Shown piece after piece: positions 54,593 through 63,030 of a stretch of 64,000 nt of DNA. The notes under the pieces are model-generated. The model ran no database searches and was not told the DNA's origin. It was given only the letters and a program-made list of their open reading frames with translations. The DNA comes from Streptomyces sp. NRRL WC-3742 (lineage in GTDB: Bacteria > Actinomycetota > Actinomycetes > Streptomycetales > Streptomycetaceae): NCBI RefSeq assembly GCF_000720635.1, contig NZ_JOCF01000019.1, positions 29,293 through 93,292 on the forward strand, written 5' to 3'. Positions within the stretch are counted from its first letter, which is position 1. Every line of letters starts with the position of its first letter. Made by a program: the position numbers and the translations under genes.

Positions 54593-54783
54593 TCCTCGTC
54601 TTGGGCCCGCACCGACGCACCAGTGCGCCACCCCCAGGATCTGCACCCGGGCCGTACGAGCACGTCCGCCCATCCTCCCCCAGCCCCCGCCCCGGTTCCA
54701 CCCCCTCCGACCTGGCCGAAACCCGCTGGTCACACCGCCGCCACAGTCCCGGAGGCCGGTCACCGGGTGTTCGCGGAACCGTT

Positions 54784-54813
54784 TTGGGAGCTCAAGCCGA
54801 TCTTTGCTACAGT
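54784..54813 (+). promoter_or_regulatory. Candidate promoter of the tRNA-Leu gene
   Basis: TTGGGA (54784-54789) and TACAGT (54808-54813) with 18-bp spacing, about 55 bp before the mature tRNA. A good housekeeping-type match; the rest of the upstream 280-bp gap shows nothing else. Confidence 0.5.
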
Positions 54814-54866
54814 TACATCTGTCAGCGCGGCGGACGAGAGATCGGAAGCCGCGAGGGCGACACCCC

Positions 54867-54951
54867 GTCCGGGTGGCGGAATGGCAGACGCGCTAGCTTG
54901 AGGTGCTAGTGCCCTTTATCGGGCGTGGGGGTTCAAGTCCCCCCTCGGACA
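54867..54951 (+). tRNA. tRNA-Leu (anticodon GAG)
   Basis: 85 nt. The acceptor stem pairs gtccggg with ctcggac (one G-U). The D-arm region has ggcggaatggcagac. The anticodon stem is ctagc / gctag with loop ttgaggt, which puts GAG in positions 34-36 and so reads CUC. The long variable arm (tgcccttta-tcgggcgt) is expected for leucine tRNA, and the T-arm is ggggg-ttcaagt-ccccc. The 3' CCA is not encoded (accg). Confidence 0.95.
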
Positions 54952-55283
54952 CCGAAGAAGCGGGTCAGGAGATTCTCCTGGCCCGCTTTTCGTTTCCCCC
55001 GGTGCCCCCTCCGCCTCCGCCCATCTGTGCCCACCGCTCCCCCTCACCCGTGGGGAATTCCGGCCAACCGGCGAAACCCCTCGACTGTTTCCGGTCAGCA
55101 CACTCCGCGTACCTCAATCGATCACTGTTCGGCAGACGCCGCTTGCGGTTAACTGGGCGCGCATCGCTCGCCAGGCTCCGGGCGGGCACCGAGGACCGCA
55201 GGGTCGGGACGCCGATTCCGCAGCTCAGTGCCGGGGCCGGGCGGGCATATCCATTTCCGGGGGGAGAGGAAGGATGGTGTTCC
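54952..55283. other. Gap between tRNA-Leu and the flavin monooxygenase (332 bp)
   Basis: It starts with the tRNA terminator (54959-54990) and otherwise holds the presumed monooxygenase promoter. The stretch 55060-55150 is less GC-rich. No second copy of the tRNA 3' end is visible here or further right in the window, so no attR-like repeat is seen. Confidence 0.5.
54959..54990 (+). terminator. Terminator of tRNA-Leu
   Basis: 12-bp stem agcgggtcagga / tcctggcccgct with one G-U pair, loop gattc, then TTT. Starts 8 bp after the tRNA. Confidence 0.85.
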
Positions 55284-56645
55284 GTGGAAGATTTCCGAGG
55301 CAGCCCGTTCGCCACTGACGCTCCCGGGACGGCACCGGTGTGCATCATCGGTGCGGGACCGTCAGGACTGGCGGCGGCGCACGCGCTCGTGGGACGAGGA
55401 CTCGGGTTCGTCTGCCTGGAACGGGCGCCCGAGGTCGGCGGGATCTGGCGGCAGCCCGGCGCGGGGGAACGCGGTCCCGGCTATCAGTCGCTGCACATCA
55501 ACACGGCGAAGGAGGTGACCGGTTTCGCGGCGTTCCCGATGCCGGACTCCTATCCGGCCTATCCGGGGCACCGTGAGATCGCCACCTATCTGCGGTCCTT
55601 CGCCGAATGGGCGGGGCTGCTGCCGCACATCGAATTCCGCACCGAGGTCCTTTCCGTGCGGCAGGACCTGGACGGCTCCTGGCTGGTCGACAGCCGGGGC
55701 CCGAACGGGAAGACGCTCTGCCGCCGTTTCGCGCGGGTGATCGTCTCCTCGGGGGCGAACACCGAACCGCTGGTCCCGGACACCCTGCCGACCGGGGCGG
55801 GTTCGTTCACCGGCCGCATGCTGCACTCCGTCGACTACCAGGATGCCCGCGAGTTCGAGGGTCAGCGGGTGGTCGTGGTGGGCCTCGGCCCCTCCGCCGT
55901 GGACATCGCCTCGGACCTGTCCCGCAGCGCGGCGCGGACGGTGCTGTCCGTGCGCCACGGGCTGCACGTCGTCCCCAAGCAGCTCTACGGCATCTCCTGC
56001 GACGTCATCGCCGAGTCCTCCTGGTTCACCGCGATGTCGATGCCCGAGCGGCGCGAGTACATCGAGCAGGCCCTGCTCGTCTCCCGGGGGCGGCTCTCGG
56101 ACTACGGGCTCCCCGAACCCGACCACCCGCTGTTCTCCTCCGCCGTGACGGTCTCCGACGAGATCTTCAGCCGAATACGCCACGGCGCGGTGACGGCCAG
56201 ACCGGGGATCGAGGCCCTGGAGCGCGAGGTGGTCCGGTTCACCGACGGCTCGACGGTCGAGGCGGACGCCATCATCTGGTGCACCGGATACCGGATGGCC
56301 TTCCCGTTCCTGTCGGGCGGCTGCCCGGTCGGCCCGCGCGGCAAGGTGGAGCTGTACCGGCGGGTCGTCGCGCCCGAGCGGCCGGGACTGTACTTCGTCG
56401 GCCTGATCCGCCCGGTGGGTGCCATCACCCGGTCCCTGGAGGCCCAGGCGGAGTGGGTCGCGCGGCTCATCACGGGCGACGCGGAACTGCCTCCCCAGGA
56501 GGAGATGCACCAGGAGATCGACACGTACCTGGAGGCCGTCGCCGCGCGCTACGGGCACGGGCTCGGCGCCTCGATCCAGATCGACGTGGTGCCCTATGTG
56601 CGGGAGCTCCAGCGGGAGTTCCAGCGGGAACCCCACACCGTGTGA
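55284..56645 (+). CDS. Flavin-dependent monooxygenase (FMO family)
   Basis: 453 residues from GTG 55284 (GAAGGA at about 8-10 bases). It has the FAD motif [15 protein letters not shown], the FMO fingerprint [11 protein letters not shown], the NADPH motif [15 protein letters not shown] and the C-terminal [12 protein letters not shown]. FMOs of this type N-hydroxylate amines. In S. coelicolor an FMO gene lies next to a DMATS prenyltransferase (SCO7467/SCO7468) and the pair is reported to make a prenylated indole nitrile. Here the FMO converges with the DMATS gene, 61 bp away, so a similar step (amine to oxime or nitrile) is inferred. Confidence 0.9.
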   Translation: MEDFRGSPFATDAPGTAPVCIIGAGPSGLAAAHALVGRGLGFVCLERAPEVGGIWRQPGAGERGPGYQSLHINTAKEVTGFAAFPMPDSYPAYPGHREIATYLRSFAEWAGLLPHIEFRTEVLSVRQDLDGSWLVDSRGPNGKTLCRRFARVIVSSGANTEPLVPDTLPTGAGSFTGRMLHSVDYQDAREFEGQRVVVVGLGPSAVDIASDLSRSAARTVLSVRHGLHVVPKQLYGISCDVIAESSWFTAMSMPERREYIEQALLVSRGRLSDYGLPEPDHPLFSSAVTVSDEIFSRIRHGAVTARPGIEALEREVVRFTDGSTVEADAIIWCTGYRMAFPFLSGGCPVGPRGKVELYRRVVAPERPGLYFVGLIRPVGAITRSLEAQAEWVARLITGDAELPPQEEMHQEIDTYLEAVAARYGHGLGASIQIDVVPYVRELQREFQREPHTV

Positions 56646-56651
56646 CCTGAC

Positions 56652-56691
56652 GACGAAGGGGGCGCTACCGGCGGCAGCGCCCCCTTTCGTC
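56652..56691. terminator. Shared terminator between FMO and prenyltransferase genes
   Basis: 11-bp perfect core stem (56656-56666 / 56676-56686), extended by GACG/CGTC with one bulge. It lies in the 61-bp gap of the convergent pair and gives a short U-run on the plus strand. Confidence 0.85.
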
Positions 56692-56706
56692 CTCGTCCTC
56701 CCGCCG

Positions 56707-57813
56707 TCAGGTGCCGCTGGCGGGCGGACGGACGGCGTACGCCTCCGAGGAGATGTACGCCGTCACCCGGGGCTGCCTGCCCCGCTGGTGGGCGATGGCC
56801 AGGTAGGCGACCAGGCCGGCGCCGTCCTCCAGCCGCCGGGTGGTGACGGCGGCCAGGGCCTCGGCGAGCGGCGCCGGGTCGATGCCGTACTGCCGGCACA
56901 GGGCCACGCCCCGGGCCAGGGCCTCGCCGTCGTGCGGGACGTAGTCGCGCACCGGTACGTGCAGGGTGAACCCGGTCGGGCGCTCGTCGTCCCGGTGCGT
57001 GAAGGAGTGGCAGGACAGCGCCGGCAGCCCGGCGAGCCGGGTGCCACCGCCCCGCTCCCGGCCGACGCCGGAGACGGTGGCGAAGAACTCGCGCACCGTC
57101 TCCGGCGTCGGACCGCCGTACATCCGGGACAGCCGGCCCGCCCCGTCGGCCGAGAGACCGAGGTGGCGGACGTACACCTTGAGCCGGGGCTCCGCCCAGG
57201 CCCCGAGGTCCATGGCGAGGAACGGGTACCCGTCGCCGGGCGGCAGCGAGGCGAACGCCTTGCGGTGACCGAGCCGGTCCAGCGCCGTCCGCATCGTCTC
57301 GGCGGCCCGGTCCGCACCGCGCGCGGAGGGGTTCAGGTACACCTTGATCCTGGGGACGCCCGTGGAGTCCAGCTCCAGGGCGCACCACAGGGCCAGCGGC
57401 CCCTGCGGCTCCGACGGGAAGAAGAGGTCCTCCACCTCGTCCAGGCGGGCGGTGGAGAAGTCCCAGCGCCGTGCCGTCTCGCGGACGAAGGCGAGCCCGA
57501 TCTTGCCGTTCTCCGCCCTTCCGGCCGCGCCGCACCCGGGCTCCAGCAACACCCTGACGGTCGGTGGGGCGTCCGCCTGGAACGACAGCGAGTACTCCAC
57601 CGGCGTGTGGTCGTCGGACAGCGACGTCCGGTACGGCGGCGGCAGGTCCAGCGGCCGCTCGGCCATGAGGCCGAGCGACTCGCGCAGGACCTGCCCGAAC
57701 CCCTCCGCGTCGCGGTCCTTCAGGCCGGCGACCCGGCACAGCCGGTGCAGCTGGCCGGCCGTGAAGCCGCCCAGCGTCCGCGCCTCGAAGGGGCCGCATC
57801 TACCACTGGTCAC
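56707..57813 (-). CDS. DMATS-type aromatic (indole) prenyltransferase
   Basis: 368 residues of the ABBA-fold dimethylallyltryptophan-synthase family. It lacks the NDxxD motif of trans-prenyltransferases. It shows the repeated basic/tyrosine strands that bind prenyl diphosphate: RIKVYLNPSA, RLKVYVRHLG, TGFTLHVPVRDYVPH and the terminal RVTAYISSEAYAV, plus the N-terminal acceptor Glu region (TPVEYSLSFQ). It would put a dimethylallyl group on tryptophan or another indole. GTG 57813 overlaps the P450 stop by 4 bp (GTGA), making it the last gene of the conservon transcript. The acceptor and regiochemistry cannot be read from sequence. Confidence 0.85.
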   Translation of the reverse strand: MTSGRCGPFEARTLGGFTAGQLHRLCRVAGLKDRDAEGFGQVLRESLGLMAERPLDLPPPYRTSLSDDHTPVEYSLSFQADAPPTVRVLLEPGCGAAGRAENGKIGLAFVRETARRWDFSTARLDEVEDLFFPSEPQGPLALWCALELDSTGVPRIKVYLNPSARGADRAAETMRTALDRLGHRKAFASLPPGDGYPFLAMDLGAWAEPRLKVYVRHLGLSADGAGRLSRMYGGPTPETVREFFATVSGVGRERGGGTRLAGLPALSCHSFTHRDDERPTGFTLHVPVRDYVPHDGEALARGVALCRQYGIDPAPLAEALAAVTTRRLEDGAGLVAYLAIAHQRGRQPRVTAYISSEAYAVRPPASGT

Positions 57814-59162
57814 TTCGCCAGCCAGGACAGGAAGGAACTCCAGAGACCTCCGCGCTCCGGCTTGCGTGAGGGGGCCACGAACTCCTCGCGAGCGGCGCTC
57901 TCCGGCCGGGGCTGCGAGGCCGTCGGCCGTCGCACGTCCTGGACCGGGGTGAAGCGCGTGGGCAGCGCGGTCAGCGACCGGCTGAAGGGGCCGGGGCGCC
58001 AGGTCAGGCTGTCCGAGGGGACGGCCAGCTCGATGTCCGGCAGCTGGTTGAGCAGGTTCTCGATCGCCGTCACGGTGATGTGCCGGGCGGGCTCCTTGGA
58101 GGGGCAGGCGTGCGGGCCCGCACTGAACGCCAGGTGCGCCCGGTTGCTGCCGGACTGCCGCGCGGCGGCGAGCACCCGGTCGTTGTTGGCGGCCGCGATG
58201 CTGACCATCACCAGGTCGCCGGCCTGGAGCTTGGTGCCGGCGAACTCCATGTCGGCCGCCGCGTAGTGCGGGAGGTAGTTCGTCAGCGGCGGGTTGCCCC
58301 ACAGCGTGTCGTCGAGGGCGTCCGAGATCAGTCCGCCCTTGTGGGCGTACTGGTCGTGGGTGAGCAGCCGGTGCAGGGTGTTGCCCAGCAGGCTGCGCAG
58401 CGGCTCGGCGCCGGCGCCCAGGACCAGGGCCAGCTGGTAGACCATCTCCTCGTCGGACAGGCCCGCCTCGTGCTGCATCAGCCAGGAGGTGACGTCCTCG
58501 CCGGGCTTGGTCCGCTTGAGGGCCACCAGGTCGGCGGTGGCCTGGAACAGGACCTCGGCCGCCTTGCCGGCGTTCACGCCGTCGAACATTCCGGAGATGC
58601 CGAACAGCACCCGGTCGCCGATGTCGGCGGGGCAGCCGAACAGTTCGGTGAAGACGAACAGCGGCAGCTGCTTGGCGTACTCGCCGCACAGGTCGGCGGC
58701 GCCGCGCGAACTGAACTGGGCGATCAGGTAGTCGGAGATCTGCTGGGTGCGCTGGGTGAGCCGACGGGAGTCCACCTTGGCGAGGCTGTCGGTGACGGCC
58801 TGGCGCAGCCGCAGGTGCTCGACGCCGTCGACGAACATGCAGCTGGGCTTGTAGGCCAGCAGCGGCAGCACGGGGCTGTCGGCGGGGACGTTTCCCTCCT
58901 TGAGGTCCCGCCAGCGGCGGGAGTCCTTGCGGAAGGAGGACGGGTCCTGCAGCATCTGCAGCGCCGCGCTGTAGTCCGTGACGAGGGTCGCGTCGACGCC
59001 CGGGGCGATCTCGACGGGCGTGGTCGCGCCGAACTGCCGCATGTAGTCGTAGTAGGCGTGCGGGTCGGCCGCGAACTCCGGCCCGTACAGCGGTATTCGG
59101 GCGCCGGTTCCGTGGGCGGGGCACCCGGGCGGGGGCACGAGTGCGGTGGACTCAGCGTCCAT
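57810..59162 (-). CDS. Conservon cytochrome P450, CYP157-like (CvnE position)
   Basis: 450 residues. Heme loop is AFSAGPHACPSKEPARH, with the axial cysteine. The I-helix reads LGAGAEPLRSLLGN, where the usual acid-threonine pair is Glu-Pro. The K-helix place reads ALDDTLWGNPPL, so the near-universal ExxR is missing. CYP157 members of streptomycetes are known for lacking ExxR, and occur in conservons. A C-terminal extension beyond residue 405 is unusual (Arg/Pro-rich, then SFLSWLAK). ATG 59162 follows AGGAG. Gap to cvnD is 8 bp. Whether it is a working monooxygenase is uncertain. Confidence 0.88.
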   Translation of the reverse strand: MDAESTALVPPPGCPAHGTGARIPLYGPEFAADPHAYYDYMRQFGATTPVEIAPGVDATLVTDYSAALQMLQDPSSFRKDSRRWRDLKEGNVPADSPVLPLLAYKPSCMFVDGVEHLRLRQAVTDSLAKVDSRRLTQRTQQISDYLIAQFSSRGAADLCGEYAKQLPLFVFTELFGCPADIGDRVLFGISGMFDGVNAGKAAEVLFQATADLVALKRTKPGEDVTSWLMQHEAGLSDEEMVYQLALVLGAGAEPLRSLLGNTLHRLLTHDQYAHKGGLISDALDDTLWGNPPLTNYLPHYAAADMEFAGTKLQAGDLVMVSIAAANNDRVLAAARQSGSNRAHLAFSAGPHACPSKEPARHITVTAIENLLNQLPDIELAVPSDSLTWRPGPFSRSLTALPTRFTPVQDVRRPTASQPRPESAAREEFVAPSRKPERGGLWSSFLSWLAK

Positions 59163-59170
59163 GTCTGCTC

Positions 59171-59764
59171 CTAGTTGGCACGGTCCAGCAGGTGACGGAC
59201 CAGTGTGATCAATGCGTCGGCCGAGGACTTCTCGTCCCGGGCGTCGCACGTGACGACGGGGGTGTCGTCCAGGAGGTCCAGGGCGTCGCGAAGCGCGGCC
59301 TCCTCGTAGACCGGGGTGCCGTCGAAGCGGTTCACCGCGATCGCGTAGTCGAGCCCGTACTGCTCGATCAGGTCGATCACGGCGAACGAGTCCGCCAGGC
59401 GGTCCGGGTCGACGAGCACGAGTGCTCCGAGGGCGCCGCGCGCCATGTCCTCCCACATCTGCACGAAACGCAGCTGCCCTGGCGTTCCGAACAGATAGAG
59501 GACGACGCGGTCGCTGAGGGTGAGGCGGCCGAAGTCCATGGCGACGGTGGTGGTGGTCTTGCCCTTGACGCCCTTGAGGTCGTCGACCGACTCGCCGGCC
59601 CGGGTCATCCGCTCCTCGGTGGAGAGCGGCGTGATCTCGGAGATCGAGCCGATGAACGTGGTCTTGCCCACCGCGAAGTGCCCGACGACGAGGATCTTCA
59701 CCGCGGTCTGGGTCGCGCCGCCGCGGACGTACGCCCGCTCATCCAAACTTGGCTTGGAGACCAT
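59171..59764 (-). CDS. cvnD: Conservon GTPase CvnD
   Basis: 197 residues, a Ras-like G protein of the conservon. G1 is VVGHFAVGKTTFIGS, G3 LFGTPGQLRFV, where DxxG is replaced by T-P-G-Q after a non-Asp residue, as is normal for this family. G4 is VNRFDG, in place of NKxD. A switch region follows TTTTVAMDFGRL. It acts with CvnA-C as a membrane-associated signalling complex resembling eukaryotic G-protein-coupled systems. It overlaps cvnC by 26 bp. Confidence 0.95.
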   Translation of the reverse strand: MVSKPSLDERAYVRGGATQTAVKILVVGHFAVGKTTFIGSISEITPLSTEERMTRAGESVDDLKGVKGKTTTTVAMDFGRLTLSDRVVLYLFGTPGQLRFVQMWEDMARGALGALVLVDPDRLADSFAVIDLIEQYGLDYAIAVNRFDGTPVYEEAALRDALDLLDDTPVVTCDARDEKSSADALITLVRHLLDRAN

Positions 59765-60119
59765 TCAGCACCTCCTCAAGGATTCGCGCGTCCACCAGGG
59801 AGGCACGCTCGACTGGCGGCCGGACGATGACGAACCCGCCCTCGGTCAGGCCCGAGAGCAGGATCCGCACCACCCCCAGGGGCAATCTGGTGTGCCCCGC
59901 GAGTTCGGCCACGGTGAGGTAGCCGGCCTCGCATAACTCGAGGAGGCCCTGCTCCTCGGGGGTCAGCCGGCGGCTCGGGCGCTGCTGCTGCGCGTCCGAG
60001 ACCGTGACCAGGCTGATCAGGGAGAGCTGTTCGTCGTCCGGCAGGCCCCGGCCCTTGGTGATGACGTACGAGCGCACCAAGGGCGGGGTGTCGGGTGTCT
60101 GTTCCCCGGGGCTCGTCAC
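59739..60119 (-). CDS. cvnC: Conservon DUF742 protein CvnC
   Basis: 126 residues of DUF742, containing a winged-helix-like segment (LTPEEQGLLELCEAGYLTVAELAGHTRLPLGVVRILLSGL). It opens with TPPLVRSYVITKGRG, the typical family start. It links CvnB and CvnD in the conservon. GTG 60119 overlaps the cvnB stop codon by 4 bp (GTGA). Confidence 0.94.
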   Translation of the reverse strand: MTSPGEQTPDTPPLVRSYVITKGRGLPDDEQLSLISLVTVSDAQQQRPSRRLTPEEQGLLELCEAGYLTVAELAGHTRLPLGVVRILLSGLTEGGFVIVRPPVERASLVDARILEEVLNGLQAKFG

Positions 60120-60517
60120 TGGAACGCGCCGAGGTTCTCGCGCGGGGGCGCCATCAGCGCCTTGCCGAGCTGGCCGACGAGCTGCTGCATCCGGAAGGTG
60201 ATGTCGGCCATGTCGACGTCCGGGGAGGCGGAGACACCGAGGTAGGCGCCCTCTCCCGCGGAGATCAGGAAGACCCAGCCGCCGTCGAACTCCACCAGGG
60301 TCTGGCGCCACTGGTGCTGGGTGCCGTTGCAGAAGAAGGCCAGCGAGCGGCTCAGCGACTGCACGCCGCTCATGCCGGCGGCGACCCGGTCGGCGTCGTC
60401 CTTGTCGAAGTCCTTGGTCCGGGCCATCAGCAGGCCGTCCGCGGATATCAGGACCGCGTGCAGGGCGCCGGGGATCTCCAAGGCGCTGTCAAGCATCCAC
60501 GACAGATCGTTGTTCAC
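60116..60517 (-). CDS. cvnB: Conservon roadblock/LC7 protein CvnB
   Basis: 133 residues of the roadblock/LC7 fold (MNNDLSWMLDSALEIPGALHAVLISADGLLMA), a small adaptor that usually binds and regulates Ras-like GTPases, here CvnD. Start GTG 60517 overlaps the cvnA stop by 4 bp. Confidence 0.95.
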   Translation of the reverse strand: MNNDLSWMLDSALEIPGALHAVLISADGLLMARTKDFDKDDADRVAAGMSGVQSLSRSLAFFCNGTQHQWRQTLVEFDGGWVFLISAGEGAYLGVSASPDVDMADITFRMQQLVGQLGKALMAPPRENLGAFQ

Positions 60518-61722
60518 GGGACCTCATGTCCTTCACTGCTCACAGCAGGGGCGCTGCTGTTCGTCGGTTCCCCGCCGCCCTGGCCGTTGGTGGCGCGGCC
60601 GGACTGGGTGCCCCTCTGGAAAGCGCCCATGATCGCGGCCGTCTCGGCACCGGTACGGGGGCCGGCGTCGACTCGGGGGGTGGCACCGGTCGAGGTCGTC
60701 GCGCCCGCAGTCGGCACGACGGACATCGGACGCTTGCGGCGGCGCTTGGGAAGGCCGTCCGGGCCCACGCCGACGCTCGCGGCCGAGGTGGACTCGAAGC
60801 CGTTCCAGGCGGACTCGGCGACGGTCGCGGGGGCGGCCGGCGACGCGGGCTTCTGTTCCGGCATCGCGGTGAGGAGCTCGTGGGGCAGGAGGAGGACGGC
60901 GCGGACGCCGCCGTAGGGCGAGGAGGAGTCCACGGAGACCTCGAAGCCGAAGCGCTCGCACAGGACGCCGACGACGGCGAACCCGAACTGCGGCGGATTT
61001 CCGAGTGCGGAGACGCCGGAGACCCTTTCGCTCGTCAGGAGCTTTTCCGCGCGGGTGCGTTCCTCGTCGTTCATGCCGATGCCGGCGTCGTCGACGACGA
61101 TGCAGATGCCCTTGGGAACCGTGCGGATGTTGATTTCCACGACGGTGTCGGGGCTGGAATAGCTGGTGGCGTTGTCGAGGAGTTCGGCGAGCGCGAGCGC
61201 CACCGGTTCGACGGCGCGGCTGGTGATGCCGAAGTCGACCTGGGAGAGGATCTCCACCCGCTTGAAGTGGCGCACGCGACCCTGGGCGCTGCGGACCACG
61301 TCGTAGATGGAGGCGACCTCGCGCTGGCGGCCGAGCCAGCCGTCGCACAGGACGGCGATGGACTGCGCACGGCGCCCGAACTGGGAGTTCGTGTGGTCGA
61401 TCTCCAGGAGGTCCTCGAGGATCAGCGAGTCGCCGTACTTGGTCTGCAGCCGGGAGAGGATCAGCTGCTGTTCGGCGGCGAGGCCCTGGAGCGTGCGCAT
61501 CGCGGACTTGAGGACGGTCTTCGTCTCCTCGTCGGCGCGCTCGTGGGCGGCTTCCACGGACTGGGAGAAGTCGTTCTCCAGTTTCGTGTAGTGGCTTCTG
61601 AGTCCCTCGTAATCCTGCCGGGCGGCTTCCGCCGTCCTGCGCTGTCGGACGATGACGGCGATGGCGCCGAGGAGAACGATGAGGAGAGCCCAGAGGACTG
61701 GGTTCTGTAGGTAATGCGTCAT
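60514..61722 (-). CDS. cvnA: Conservon sensor-kinase-like protein CvnA
   Basis: 402 residues. A single N-terminal membrane helix (LWALLIVLLGAIAVIV) leads to a coiled coil (about 35-85). The dimerisation segment carries LLEIDHTNSQFGRRAQ with a histidine in the H-box position, and the ATPase domain shows N-box ELLDNATSYSSP, G1 VDDAGIGMNDEE and G2 GFAVVGVL. The C-terminal about 120 residues are disordered. No large extracellular sensor domain is present. First gene of the six-gene run cvnA-B-C-D-P450-DMATS. Confidence 0.94.
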   Translation of the reverse strand: MTHYLQNPVLWALLIVLLGAIAVIVRQRRTAEAARQDYEGLRSHYTKLENDFSQSVEAAHERADEETKTVLKSAMRTLQGLAAEQQLILSRLQTKYGDSLILEDLLEIDHTNSQFGRRAQSIAVLCDGWLGRQREVASIYDVVRSAQGRVRHFKRVEILSQVDFGITSRAVEPVALALAELLDNATSYSSPDTVVEINIRTVPKGICIVVDDAGIGMNDEERTRAEKLLTSERVSGVSALGNPPQFGFAVVGVLCERFGFEVSVDSSSPYGGVRAVLLLPHELLTAMPEQKPASPAAPATVAESAWNGFESTSAASVGVGPDGLPKRRRKRPMSVVPTAGATTSTGATPRVDAGPRTGAETAAIMGAFQRGTQSGRATNGQGGGEPTNSSAPAVSSEGHEVP

Positions 61723-62110
61723 AGGACTCTCTTCAGGAGACTGGCAGCCAGCTGCTGAATTACCGTCGATTCGGGGGTGGTTCGGCGGACCGTCCGGACC
61801 GGGGTCACCACCGGACCGTCCCTGCGACCATGCGTCTCGCGCCTGCCCTACCCCCCGGCAAGCGCCGTGATCATATCATCGGATGAAAAGCCCCTTGACG
61901 TCCCATCAAGCCCTGATAGCACCTTGACGGCGATTCAGTTCGTCGCTCAACGATCTGCCTCGCCGTGGCCGACGGGACCCTATCCGACCAGAACATGACA
62001 GTCGAGGCAAACGCCCTGCTCCTGTCATCGAGGTGAACGTACCGAGTGCCCCCCGGGTTCAACCGAGGGGCGCACGGGTTCGGTCGGGGGCGCGCGGACC
62101 GCGGAGCGCG
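61723..62110. other. Conservon upstream region (388 bp)
   Basis: It must hold the cvnA promoter. The octamer ccttgacg occurs twice, at 61893 and 61922, 29 bp apart, on the plus strand. An AT-rich tcatatcatc lies at 61871-61880. No open frame has coding character. There is no recognisable binding site for a known regulator. Confidence 0.45.
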
Positions 62111-62821
62111 TCAGTGCCGGTGGTGGGAGGGGCGCGGGGTGCCCGGCTGCTGCGGGACGGACGGCCGCAGGGCGTGCCCGGTGCGGTCGTCGGTGTGCCA
62201 GGACTGGGACTGGAAGGCGAGGAAGATCGCGGCCCACCGGTTCTCCGCGGGCAGGTGGATCAGCAGACCGCCGTCCTGGTAGACCCCGTCGTCCGCGGTG
62301 AAGCGGCCGCTGTTGCCCTGGTTCATGTGGACGTCGTGCACACCGTTGCCCGGCAGGAAGCCGAACACCTTGTCCGGGACGCCGGGTTCGGGCCCGAAGC
62401 GCTGGCCGAGGACGTACAGGGTGGCGGAGGTGTCGGCGATCGCCTGCTGGACGTAGCGGTCGAGCAGGTCGGCCAGGTCGTTGTCCGGGCCCGGGGCGTC
62501 CGGCGGCAGGACGTGCATCGCCCCCTGGTCGAACAGGTGCCCCCGGACGAAGTCCAGGCTCGCCGTACCCGGGCGGGAGGGCAGCGCCGTCCAGCCGCTG
62601 CCGGCGGGCGGGAGCAGGGAGGTGACGGGGTGGCGGAAGTCCTCGGAGGCGAAGTAGCTCAGGTCCGACGGGGCCTGCTGGGAGAGGACGTTGACGGCCG
62701 CCCGGTAGTCGGTGCCGTCCTGGTCGCGCAGGTGGATCTGGTAGTGCGGGGTGTCGGTGGCGCCTTCGCGGCGCCGGTCGACGGCGGTGCCGGCGAGCAC
62801 CCCGTAGTCCTTGATCGGCAT
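62111..62821 (-). CDS. YukJ-family (DUF2278) protein
   Basis: 236 residues of the DUF2278/YukJ family: MPIKDYGVLAGTAVDRRREG at the start, HYQIHLRDQDGTDYRAAVNVLSQ, DLADLLDRYVQQAIAD, DKVFGFLPGNGVHDVHMNQGN and WAAIFLAFQSQSWHTDD. The repeated H/D/N positions look like a metal or catalytic site, but no activity is established. No signal peptide. ATG 62821 fits the family's start; the longer frame adds arginine-rich nonsense. Confidence 0.88.
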   Translation of the reverse strand: MPIKDYGVLAGTAVDRRREGATDTPHYQIHLRDQDGTDYRAAVNVLSQQAPSDLSYFASEDFRHPVTSLLPPAGSGWTALPSRPGTASLDFVRGHLFDQGAMHVLPPDAPGPDNDLADLLDRYVQQAIADTSATLYVLGQRFGPEPGVPDKVFGFLPGNGVHDVHMNQGNSGRFTADDGVYQDGGLLIHLPAENRWAAIFLAFQSQSWHTDDRTGHALRPSVPQQPGTPRPSHHRH

Positions 62822-63030
62822 GGGTTGGGGTTCCTCGGTTGCTCGACGACCGGGGGCCCGAGGGGCCGCCCGGTCAGGGGTGCCTCCGTTATGGCGTACC
62901 CGCCGCGCGAACTCGCGGAGAATCGACGGATGTTCACTTTCCGTCCCCCATAAGGGTTTTCGGCGCACGCTACGTTGACGTGATCGCCATGCCCTCTTTC
63001 CCCGCCGGTGCCCGAAAAGCCTCCGAGGGG

